DNA of 5,397 nucleotides. Origin: Eubacteriales bacterium (GTDB taxonomy: Bacteria > Bacillota > Clostridia > Christensenellales > UMGS416). This document shows, piece by piece, positions 1-5,397 of this stretch. Numbering within the stretch: the first letter of the stretch is position 1; each line of letters opens with the position of its first letter. A program made the translations under genes and the position numbers. The stretch is taken from NCBI GenBank assembly GCA_028709505.1, contig JAQVWW010000114.1, forward strand, positions 1-5,397, in the 5' to 3' direction. Below the pieces are notes generated by a model, which saw only the letters and a program-made list of their open reading frames with translations, had not been told where the DNA came from and searched no databases.

Positions 1-77
1 TTACGACAGCCAAGACCGACGAGGAGGCCAAGGCTCTGCTGGAGCTGATGGGCATGCCCTTCGAGCGGGCCGAGTGA
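1..77 (+). CDS. rplE: 50S ribosomal protein L5, C-terminal end only (partial)
   Basis: Only the last 24 complete codons and the TGA stop (75-77) lie in the window; the reading frame starts at base 3 and the gene continues to the left. The visible tail contains TTAKTDEEAKALLELMGMPF, which matches the conserved end of L5, where a short helix is followed by the 'LLxxxGMPF' motif. L5 is a large-subunit protein that binds 5S rRNA in the central protuberance. Its position directly before rpsN, with a 16-nt gap, is the standard spc operon order. The identification rests on this short tail plus context; nothing can be said about the missing N-terminal part. Confidence 0.93.
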   Translation, partial: TTAKTDEEAKALLELMGMPFERAE

Positions 78-78
78 C

Positions 79-85
79 AGGAGGT
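79..85 (+). promoter_or_regulatory. Ribosome binding site supporting the GTG start of rpsN
   Basis: The sequence AGGAGGT, a near-perfect match to the 16S rRNA anti-Shine-Dalgarno, ends 8 nt before the GTG at 94. It begins just after the rplE stop. It fixes GTG as the start of rpsN; every other gene that starts in this window uses ATG. Confidence 0.85.
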
Positions 86-93
86 AAAGCAAA

Positions 94-279
94 GTGGCAA
101 AGACAAGCTTAAAAATAAAACAGCAGAGAGAACCCAAGTTCTCTACCCGCGCATACACCCGTTGCCGAATTTGTGGACGTCCCCACTCGGTGCTCCGCAA
201 GTATGGCATTTGCCGGATCTGTTTCCGCGAGTTAGCATACCGCGGCGAAATCCCCGGCGTGCGCAAGGCAAGCTGGTAA
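94..279 (+). CDS. rpsN: 30S ribosomal protein S14, zinc-binding (type Z) form
   Basis: The 61-residue product is the short, zinc-ribbon form of S14, which sits in the head of the 30S subunit and is essential for its assembly. Four cysteines in two CxxC pairs, C24/C27 (CRIC) and C40/C43 (CRIC), form the zinc site. They are followed by the conserved [18 protein letters not shown] end. The zinc-free form (about 90-100 residues) lacks these cysteines, so this is the zinc-requiring version typical of Firmicutes and many other bacteria. The start is GTG at 94, set by AGGAGGT at 79-85. A basic, A-rich start ([10 protein letters not shown]) is normal for the family. The gene lies 16 nt after rplE and 18 nt before rpsH. 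Some Firmicutes carry a second, zinc-free S14 elsewhere for zinc starvation, which cannot be judged here. Confidence 0.97.
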   Translation: MAKTSLKIKQQREPKFSTRAYTRCRICGRPHSVLRKYGICRICFRELAYRGEIPGVRKASW

Positions 280-297
280 TACGAGGGAGGTAGAAGC

Positions 298-699
298 ATG
301 TACGTAACCGATCCCATTGCCGATATGCTCACCCGTATCCGCAACGGTCTGGTAGCCAGACATTCGACTGTGGAGGTCCCGGCTTCCAACATGAAAAAGG
401 CTATTGCGCAGATATTGGTGGATGAGGGCTATATCAGCAACTTTAAGATGGAAGAAACCGAAAATAAGCAGGGCCGCATCCTCGTGACCCTGAAATATGG
501 TCCTGGTGGCGTTAAGGTGATTCAAGGCATCAAGCGCATCAGCAAACCCGGCCTGCGCGTCTATGCCAACAAAGACCAGATTCCGAAGGTTTTGGGCGGC
601 TTAGGCATCGCCATCATGTCCACTTCTAAGGGCATCATGACCGACCGTCAGGCACGCAAACTCTCCGTGGGCGGCGAAGTGCTTGCCTACGTCTGGTAA
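298..699 (+). CDS. rpsH: 30S ribosomal protein S8
   Basis: The 133-residue product has the usual length of S8, a primary 16S rRNA-binding protein of the 30S platform that contacts helix 21 of the central domain. The N-terminus ([14 protein letters not shown], residues 4-17) and the C-terminal block are diagnostic. That block contains the RNA-contacting STSKG loop (108-112), MTDRQARKL (114-122) and the final GGEVLAYVW (125-133). The family often has Cys where Ala130 sits in the last motif, a minor variation. The ATG at 298 follows GGGAGGT (285-291) at 6 nt spacing. In E. coli S8 represses the spc operon by binding its mRNA near the rplE start. That region lies outside this window, so such control cannot be assessed here. 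Confidence 0.98.
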   Translation: MYVTDPIADMLTRIRNGLVARHSTVEVPASNMKKAIAQILVDEGYISNFKMEETENKQGRILVTLKYGPGGVKVIQGIKRISKPGLRVYANKDQIPKVLGGLGIAIMSTSKGIMTDRQARKLSVGGEVLAYVW

Positions 700-711
700 T
701 GGAGGTGCAGG

Positions 712-1254
712 ATGTCTCGAGTCGGTAAACAACCCATCGCAATCCCCGCCGGCGTCACCGTCACGGTGGCCGACGATAACACCGTTATGGTAAAAGGGCC
801 CAAAGGCACGCTGTCACAGTGGGTCAACCCCAACATCAGCGTGGCACAGGAGGGCGCCGTGGTACTTGTGACCCGCGCCAACGATCAAAAAGAGAATCGC
901 TCCATGCACGGCCTGTACCGTAACCTGATCTTCAACATGGTCACCGGCGTCAGCGCCGGCTACACCAAGGAGCTGAATATCGTAGGCACCGGCTATCGCT
1001 GCACGCTGGCCGGCAAAAAACTGACCCTCAACGTGGGATACTCCCACCCGGTCAACTACGATGCTCCCGAAGGCATCTCCTTTGACGTGCCCGCCCCGAA
1101 CCGCATTATCGTTTCGGGCATTGATAAGCAGCTGGTCGGCGAGGTGGCCGCCCAGATTCGCCGTGTCCGGGAACCCGAGCCCTACATGGGCAAGGGAATC
1201 CGTTACCTCAATGAGGTCGTGCGCCATAAGGAAGGCAAGACCGCAGGCAAATAG
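712..1254 (+). CDS. rplF: 50S ribosomal protein L6
   Basis: The 180-residue product matches the normal length of L6, a two-domain large-subunit protein near the factor-binding region next to the sarcin-ricin loop. The N-terminus (MSRVGKQPIAIP) and KGPKGTLS (28-35) mark the first domain. The second domain carries the family signature PEPYMGKGIRY at 155-165, where Met159 takes the place of the more common Lys. GGAGGT at 701-706 gives a 5-nt spacing to the ATG. The gene sits 12 nt after rpsH and 18 nt before rplR, as expected. No frameshift or missing segment is seen. Confidence 0.98.
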   Translation: MSRVGKQPIAIPAGVTVTVADDNTVMVKGPKGTLSQWVNPNISVAQEGAVVLVTRANDQKENRSMHGLYRNLIFNMVTGVSAGYTKELNIVGTGYRCTLAGKKLTLNVGYSHPVNYDAPEGISFDVPAPNRIIVSGIDKQLVGEVAAQIRRVREPEPYMGKGIRYLNEVVRHKEGKTAGK

Positions 1255-1272
1255 TGAAAGGAGTTTAGCGTT

Positions 1273-1641
<369 letters not shown>

Positions 1642-1658
1642 TGGGAGGACAAGAGTAA

Positions 1659-2159
1659 ATGGAACATTTCGATCCGAATACCCTCGATTTGAAGGAAAGG
1701 CTCGTATTCGTCAACCGCGTTGCCAAGGTGGTAAAGGGCGGCCGTAACTTCCGCTTTACGGCGCTTATGGTGGTGGGCGACGGCGCCGGCCACGTGGGCG
1801 TCGGTATGGGCAAAGCCGCCGAAATCCCCGAGGCTATCCGTAAGGGTGTCGAAGAAGCCAAGAAGAATATGGTCAGCGTGCCTGTGACCGGCAACACCAT
1901 TCCCCACGAGGTGCGCGGCCGGTTTGGCAAAGGTAACGTACTGATGCTGCCCGCCGAAGAAGGCGCCGGCGTTATCGCCGGAGGCAACGTGCGTGCTGTG
2001 GTGGAGATGGCCGGCATCAAGGACATCCGTACCAAGTCCTACGGCTCCAACAACCCGGTAAACTCGGTAAAAGCTGCGCTGGAAGGCCTCAAGATGCTGC
2101 GTACCCCCGAGCAAATTGCGGCGCTGCGCGGCAAAACCGTAGAGGAAATTCTGGGCTAA
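1659..2159 (+). CDS. rpsE: 30S ribosomal protein S5
   Basis: S5 lies on the back of the 30S subunit, near the mRNA entry channel and the decoding region, and influences translational accuracy. The 166-residue product has the family length. An N-terminal double-stranded RNA-binding-like domain (about 12-75) holds the loop [19 protein letters not shown] (24-42). Mutations in this loop confer spectinomycin resistance in other bacteria; here it looks wild type. The C-terminal domain includes [18 protein letters not shown] (82-99) and [18 protein letters not shown] (103-120). The ATG at 1659 is preceded by TGGGAGGA (1642-1649) at about 9-10 nt. Unlike its neighbours, the gene is followed by a 66-nt gap that contains an inverted repeat. 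Confidence 0.98.
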   Translation: MEHFDPNTLDLKERLVFVNRVAKVVKGGRNFRFTALMVVGDGAGHVGVGMGKAAEIPEAIRKGVEEAKKNMVSVPVTGNTIPHEVRGRFGKGNVLMLPAEEGAGVIAGGNVRAVVEMAGIKDIRTKSYGSNNPVNSVKAALEGLKMLRTPEQIAALRGKTVEEILG

Positions 2160-2205
2160 GGCGCGCAGGTTTCCCACATTCGATGAAATAAGGGGCGTGC
2201 GCGCC
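2160..2205 (+). promoter_or_regulatory. Inverted repeat / possible RNA hairpin in the rpsE-rpmD gap
   Basis: The left arm GGCGCGCA (2160-2167) and right arm TGCGCGCC (2198-2205) are perfect 8-base reverse complements separated by 30 nt. The left arm begins directly after the rpsE stop codon. The loop contains CCC (2173-2175) and GGGG (2192-2195), which could add a short inner helix. There is no T-run after the right arm, so this is not a canonical intrinsic terminator. The rpmD ribosome binding site (GGAGGTT, 2213-2219) starts 7 nt after the stem and stays outside it. Possible roles are an mRNA-stability or processing element, or a protein-binding leader acting on rpmD and later genes. The repeat is seen directly; the function is inference. 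Confidence 0.45.
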
Positions 2206-2225
2206 CTGTACCGGAGGTTAGCAAC

Positions 2226-2420
2226 ATGACTCAACAAGCTGAAAAGCAGTTGAAGATAACGCTTGTAAGAAGTACTAGCTCCACCAAGCCAAAGATCAGG
2301 GCTACCGTGGCGGCTATGGGCCTTCGCAAGCTCCATCACTCCGTAGTGCTTCCCGATAATGATGCGGTACGCGGCATGATATTTGCCGTCAAGCATCTGG
2401 TGGAAGTACAGGAAATTTAA
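2226..2420 (+). CDS. rpmD: 50S ribosomal protein L30
   Basis: This 64-residue protein is the bacterial form of L30, a small large-subunit protein (about 60 residues in most species). Family features are KITLVRSTSSTKPK (10-23), the helix ATVAAMGLRKLHHSVVLPD (26-44) and the closing VRGMIFAVKHLVEVQE (48-63). The ATG at 2226 is supported by GGAGGTT (2213-2219) at a 6-nt spacing. The product starts with a short, variable, Gln-rich extension (MTQQAEKQ) before the conserved core. The gene lies 66 nt after rpsE and 20 nt before rplO. It includes some AGA and AGG arginine codons, while its neighbours mostly use CGN; in so short a gene this has little weight. Confidence 0.96.
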   Translation: MTQQAEKQLKITLVRSTSSTKPKIRATVAAMGLRKLHHSVVLPDNDAVRGMIFAVKHLVEVQEI

Positions 2421-2440
2421 GACGGCGGAGGTGAAAGAGA

Positions 2441-2884
2441 ATGAAACTGCATGAAATTTTACCCGCAGAAGGACACCGTAAGGTGGAAAAGCGCAAGGGG
2501 CGCGGTCACGGCAGCGGCAACGGCAAAACTGCCGGACGCGGCCAGAAGGGCCAGTGGTCCCGTTCGGGCGGCGGCGTCCGTCCCGGCTTTGAAGGCGGCC
2601 AGATGCCGCTGTATATGCGCCTGCCCAAGCGCGGCTTTACCAACCGCTTCAGAGAAGAATACGCTGAAGTGAACGTAGAAGCGCTGAATATTTTTCCCGC
2701 CGGTGCCGATGTGACCCCCGCCATGCTGGTGGAGGCCGGGCTGGTCCGCTCGAACATGTCCCATCGCATCAAGATTTTGGGCAACGGCCAGCTGGATCGC
2801 CATCTAAAAGTGTCGGCTCATAAGTTCACAGCAACTGCCAAGGAGAAAATTGAAGCTGCCAAAGGCAGCGCTGAGGTGATCTGA
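2441..2884 (+). CDS. rplO: 50S ribosomal protein L15
   Basis: L15 is a late-assembly large-subunit protein with a long basic, glycine-rich N-terminal extension that threads through 23S rRNA and a globular C-terminal domain. The 147-residue product shows both. The Gly/Lys/Arg-rich stretch [20 protein letters not shown] (19-38) is followed by [20 protein letters not shown] (49-68). The C-terminal part has IKILGNGQL (110-118) and [18 protein letters not shown] (123-140). GGAGGTGA (2427-2434) lies 6 nt before the ATG. The last codons carry the ribosome binding site of secY, and the stop is one base from the secY start, so translation of the two genes is probably coupled. Confidence 0.98.
   Translation: MKLHEILPAEGHRKVEKRKGRGHGSGNGKTAGRGQKGQWSRSGGGVRPGFEGGQMPLYMRLPKRGFTNRFREEYAEVNVEALNIFPAGADVTPAMLVEAGLVRSNMSHRIKILGNGQLDRHLKVSAHKFTATAKEKIEAAKGSAEVI
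2873..2880 (+). promoter_or_regulatory. secY ribosome binding site embedded in rplO
   Basis: GAGGTGAT lies in the last codons of rplO, 5 nt before the secY ATG at 2886, and matches the anti-Shine-Dalgarno well. Only one base (2885) separates the rplO stop (TGA, 2882-2884) from the secY start. A ribosome ending rplO therefore covers the secY start site, the usual arrangement for translational coupling or re-initiation. Confidence 0.75.
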
Positions 2885-2885
2885 G

Positions 2886-4202
2886 ATGCTGCAAACGCTC
2901 CGTAATGCCTGGAAAATACAGGAACTGCGGAATAAGATACTCTATACGCTGTTCATGCTGCTCATCTTCCGGTTGGGCTGCGTGATCCCGACGCCCTTTG
3001 TCAATGTCTCTACCATTCAGAGCTTGTTTCAATCCAATGGGCTGTTGGGTATGGTGGATATGTTCAACGGCGGTACGCTGTCGAACTTCACCATATTTGC
3101 CACGGGTGTCTCCCCTTACATCACCGCATCCATCGTGCTGCAGCTGCTGACCGTGGCCATCCCGGCGCTGGAGAAGTTGCAGAAGGAGGGCGGTGAGGAA
3201 GGCCGCAAGAAGATTGCCCAGTACACGCGCTACGGCGCCATCCTCCTTTCGGTCATTCAGTCGGTGGGCTATATCGTCACGTTCTCGGCGCAACAGGCCA
3301 TCCTGACCGATAACTCCTGGTATGTGTACGTGACCATCGTGCTGGTGCAGGCCGCCGGCGCTGCCTTTGCCATGTGGATTGGTGAGCGCATTACAGAAAA
3401 AGGCCTGGGCAACGGCATCTCGCTGCTGATCTTCATCAACATCGTCGCTCGTTTGCCGGTGCAGTTTGCCAGCGACATTCTAAGCCAGCCCATTAAGACG
3501 TTCAGCGAACTGTGGACGACGGCAGGGCTGACCGTCAAGTGGCCGGCAGCCATTGCGCTCTTTGGCACCACGGCGCTGCTGTTGTTCGGCATCGTCTACG
3601 TAGACCTGGCCGTGCGCCGCATCCCGGTGCAGTATGCCAAGCGTGTGGTGGGCCGCAAGATGTACGGCGGGCAGTCGACGCACATTCCGTTTAAAGTCAA
3701 TAACTCCGGCGTCATGCCGCTTATCTTCGCGATGACGCTGATTAACTTCCCGTCGATGATACTGCAATCGTTCGCCGTGGGCACCGGCTGGTTTAACCGC
3801 TTTGCGGCGGGCTATATGAACGTCATGTCGTCGACCAGTGTGCTGTATAACGTGGTTCTGGCGCTGCTGGTCATCGGGTTTACTTACTTCTACAGCCAGA
3901 TTTCGTTCAACCCCGTGGACATCTCCAAGAACGTCCAGCAAAACGGCGGCATGATTCCCGGCATTCGCCAGGGCAAGCCTACGTCGGACTATCTGGCCAA
4001 AATTAGCAACCGGCTGTCGTTTTTCAGCGCCATGTTCTTTACGGCGCTGGCCATCGTGCCGTCGGTGCTCAAGGCCGTCACCGGCATGAACAGCCCCTTT
4101 GGCGCCACGTCGGTGCTGATTCTGGTGGGCGTCGCGCTGGAGACCAGCAAGCAGCTGGAAAGCCAGATGCTGATGCGGCACTACCGGGGTTTCCTGGGTT
4201 AA
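2886..4202 (+). CDS. secY: Protein translocase channel subunit SecY
   Basis: SecY forms the membrane channel of the SecYEG translocon, through which SecA pushes secreted proteins and the signal recognition particle pathway inserts membrane proteins. The 438-residue product is full length. Ten hydrophobic segments are visible, roughly at 17-36, 68-92, 115-138, 147-167, 176-195, 218-243, 272-296, 318-338, 372-396 and 402-420. Family motifs are FATGVSPYITASIVLQLL (71-88), GERITEKGLGNGISL (166-180), KVNNSGVMPLIFA (270-282), NGGMIPGIRQGKPT (353-366) and the cytoplasmic tail HYRGFLG. The basic loop RRIPVQYAKRVVG (244-256) lies in the cytoplasmic region known to contact SecA and ribosomes. Its place after rplO and before adk is the classic Firmicute order. 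No second SecY or accessory Sec gene is visible. Confidence 0.99.
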   Translation: MLQTLRNAWKIQELRNKILYTLFMLLIFRLGCVIPTPFVNVSTIQSLFQSNGLLGMVDMFNGGTLSNFTIFATGVSPYITASIVLQLLTVAIPALEKLQKEGGEEGRKKIAQYTRYGAILLSVIQSVGYIVTFSAQQAILTDNSWYVYVTIVLVQAAGAAFAMWIGERITEKGLGNGISLLIFINIVARLPVQFASDILSQPIKTFSELWTTAGLTVKWPAAIALFGTTALLLFGIVYVDLAVRRIPVQYAKRVVGRKMYGGQSTHIPFKVNNSGVMPLIFAMTLINFPSMILQSFAVGTGWFNRFAAGYMNVMSSTSVLYNVVLALLVIGFTYFYSQISFNPVDISKNVQQNGGMIPGIRQGKPTSDYLAKISNRLSFFSAMFFTALAIVPSVLKAVTGMNSPFGATSVLILVGVALETSKQLESQMLMRHYRGFLG

Positions 4203-4212
4203 GGAGCGGCGT

Positions 4213-4839
4213 ATGAACTTAGTATTTTTAGGCCCGCCGGGAGCGGGAAAAGGCACACAGGCCTCGAAGGTGAGCGCGGCCTTTGGCATCGCGCATATCT
4301 CTACCGGAGCCATTCTGCGCGAAGCCATCGCTGCCGGCACCGAATTGGGCCGTAAGGCCAAGGCCATCATGGACAGCGGCGCGCTGGTGCCCGACGACAT
4401 CGTCATCGGCATCGTCCGCGAGCGTCTCGCCCAGAGTGACTGCCGCAATGGGTATTTGTTGGATGGGTTTCCGCGCACGGTGCCCCAGGCCCAGGCGCTG
4501 GATACGTTCTCGCGTGTGGAGGCGGCGGTCAACGTGGATGTGCCGGCCGAAGAGCTGGTCGAGCGTATTGCCGGGCGGCGGGTTTGCAAGGTCTGCGGCG
4601 AAGCGATGCACGTCAGCCTGCTGCGCGACGGCAGCTGCGCCAAATGCGGCGGCGAAGTCATGCAGCGCGACGACGACAAGGCCGAAACGGTGCGTAATCG
4701 TCTGCGCGTGTATGAAAGCCAGACCAAACCCCTTATCGAGTACTATCGCGGCCAGGGCGTGCTCATCGATATCAACGGCAACCAGCCCATCGACGCGGTG
4801 TTGGCCGACATTTTGTCGGCACTTGAAGGCCTGCAGTGA
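4213..4839 (+). CDS. adk: Adenylate kinase with zinc-type lid
   Basis: Adenylate kinase is a cytosolic enzyme that interconverts ATP + AMP and 2 ADP. The 208-residue product has the P-loop GPPGAGKGT (7-15), the AMP-binding ISTGAILR (29-36) and LLDGFPRT (82-89), the lid start GRRVCKVCG (121-129), and the catalytic arginine region RDDDKAETVRNRL (152-164). The lid holds four cysteines, C125, C128, C142 and C145, which fit the structural zinc site of Gram-positive adenylate kinases. The stretch between the two pairs is 13 residues, against 16 in B. subtilis Adk, and lacks the usual Asn-Pro-Pro, so the lid is slightly shortened. TAAGGAG (4200-4206), overlapping the secY stop, lies 6 nt before the ATG. 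The TGA stop overlaps the map start by one base. Confidence 0.98.
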   Translation: MNLVFLGPPGAGKGTQASKVSAAFGIAHISTGAILREAIAAGTELGRKAKAIMDSGALVPDDIVIGIVRERLAQSDCRNGYLLDGFPRTVPQAQALDTFSRVEAAVNVDVPAEELVERIAGRRVCKVCGEAMHVSLLRDGSCAKCGGEVMQRDDDKAETVRNRLRVYESQTKPLIEYYRGQGVLIDINGNQPIDAVLADILSALEGLQ

Positions 4840-5397
4840 TGATCACCATCAAAACATCTGCCGAAATTGCATTGATGCGCGAAGCCGGACGGCTAACCGC
4901 CCAGGCGATGCAGGCGGTTTCTGCGCTGATTTGTCCGGGCGTCTCTACGAAAGAACTTGACAAGTGCGCTGAAGAATATATAATCTCAAGGGGTGGTAAA
5001 CCCTCTTTTAAAGGCTACCACGGTTATCCTGGCAACATTTGTGCGTCCGTCAACGATCAAGTGGTGCATGGTATTCCCGGTTCTCGCGTCCTGCATCAGG
5101 GCGATATCATCAGCATAGACATGGGCGTCGTGCTGGACGGGTTCCAGGGCGATATGGCCCGCACGTTTACGGTGGGAGAAGTCTCATCCGACGCGCACCG
5201 TCTCATCGACGTAACGCAGCGCTGTTTTGATGCGGCGATGGCCGCCGCCCGGCCGGGTAACCGCCTGGGCGATATCGGCTACGCTGTGCAGTCTTTGGCC
5301 GAAGCGCAGGGCTACGGCGTCGTGCGCGATTTGTGCGGCCACGGCATTGGCCAGGCCATGCACGAAGACCCGGAAGTGCCAAACTTCGGGCGCCCCG
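4839..5397 (+). CDS. map: Methionine aminopeptidase type I, N-terminal part (partial)
   Basis: This cytosolic metalloprotease removes the initiator Met from new proteins when the second residue is small. The window holds 186 codons and one base; type I enzymes are about 250 residues, so roughly 65 are cut off. Start at ATG 4839, where the A is also the last base of the adk TGA, gives the canonical N-terminus MITIKTSAEIALMREAGR. Comparison with the E. coli enzyme places metal ligands at D94 (SIDMG), D105 (GDMART) and H168 (GHGIG), and active-site histidines at H77 (VVHGIP) and H175. The two glutamate ligands expected near 201 and 232 lie beyond the edge. The ribosome binding site is weak (GAAGG, 4825-4829), so translation probably depends on coupling to adk. 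Codons 39-57 fall in an AT-rich dip that contains a promoter-like sequence. Confidence 0.98.
   Translation, partial: MITIKTSAEIALMREAGRLTAQAMQAVSALICPGVSTKELDKCAEEYIISRGGKPSFKGYHGYPGNICASVNDQVVHGIPGSRVLHQGDIISIDMGVVLDGFQGDMARTFTVGEVSSDAHRLIDVTQRCFDAAMAAARPGNRLGDIGYAVQSLAEAQGYGVVRDLCGHGIGQAMHEDPEVPNFGRP
4957..4984 (+). promoter_or_regulatory. Perfect-consensus sigma-A/sigma-70 type promoter inside map
   Basis: TTGACA (4957-4962) and TATAAT (4979-4984) both match the housekeeping promoter consensus at all six positions, with a 16-nt spacer (optimum 17, with 16-18 commonly active). Transcription would start near 4991. The site lies in a local AT-rich dip: bases 4951-5010 are 38% GC (23 of 60) against 63% (38 of 60) in the preceding 60 bases. 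There is no extended -10 TGn. A transcript from here would miss the map start and serve genes to the right, which in related genomes are infA, rpmJ, rpsM, rpsK, rpoA and rplQ. The motif is seen directly; activity is inferred, and the coding constraint of map could have produced it by chance. Confidence 0.55.

Noticed and set aside
1966..1981. A perfect 6-bp inverted repeat with a 4-nt loop (CCGGCG-TTAT-CGCCGG) inside rpsE.
   Set aside because: It encodes the conserved S5 stretch AGVIAGG, whose Ala and Gly codons naturally give GCC/GGC repeats. There is no T-run and no gene boundary nearby, so it is probably a by-product of the protein sequence.
2250..2278. Possible promoter in rpmD: TTGAAG, 17-nt spacer, TACTAG.
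   Set aside because: The -35 matches 4 of 6 and the -10 only 3 of 6 consensus bases, which is within chance expectation for coding sequence.
3480..4727. A 415-codon open frame on the - strand, antisense to secY and adk.
   Set aside because: It lies wholly opposite two clearly conserved genes, spans their junction, and its translation is rich in Arg, Ala, Ser and His without a recognisable domain. This is typical of a shadow frame in GC-rich coding sequence.
4283..4960. A 225-codon + strand frame overlapping adk and the start of map.
   Set aside because: It is a shifted frame of adk with a Cys/Arg/Ser/Ala-rich low-complexity product and no domain. The adk frame carries all catalytic motifs, so this is a shadow.
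4991..5009. A short hairpin (GGGT-GGTAA-ACCC) followed by TC and four T's, downstream of the map internal promoter; considered as a terminator or attenuator.
   Set aside because: The stem is only 4 bp and the T-run is only four bases, inside the map coding region. This is too weak to call a terminator.

Overview
The window is a contiguous, fully packed stretch of the bacterial spc ribosomal-protein operon, all on the + strand: the end of rplE (L5), then rpsN (S14), rpsH (S8), rplF (L6), rplR (L18), rpsE (S5), rpmD (L30), rplO (L15), secY, adk, and the start of map, which runs off the right edge. The order rplO-secY-adk-map, the short zinc-ribbon S14 and a zinc-type adenylate kinase lid fit a Firmicute. 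Strong AGGAGG-type ribosome binding sites before nearly every gene and a moderately high GC content suggest class Clostridia. Placement below class is not supportable by eye.

Layout: bases 1-2884 hold the ribosomal proteins, separated by gaps of 12-20 nt that each carry a Shine-Dalgarno sequence. The exception is a 66-nt gap between rpsE and rpmD, which contains a perfect 8-bp inverted repeat. From 2884 the spacing tightens: secY begins 1 nt after rplO with its ribosome binding site inside rplO, adk follows secY by 10 nt, and map overlaps the adk stop by one base. No stretch over 300 bases lacks a gene, and no convincing intrinsic terminator is visible, so the whole window is probably read as part of one long transcript.

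The genes work together in growth. Eight encode small- or large-subunit ribosomal proteins. SecY is the channel through which new proteins are exported. Adenylate kinase balances AMP, ADP and ATP. Methionine aminopeptidase trims the initiator Met from new proteins.

I see no undescribed multi-gene system; this is a conserved housekeeping region. Three points stand out. A perfect-consensus sigma-A type promoter (TTGACA, 16 nt, TATAAT) lies inside map within a local AT-rich dip. The rpsE-rpmD gap holds a hairpin-forming repeat. The adenylate kinase zinc lid is about three residues shorter than the usual form and lacks its Asn-Pro-Pro segment.
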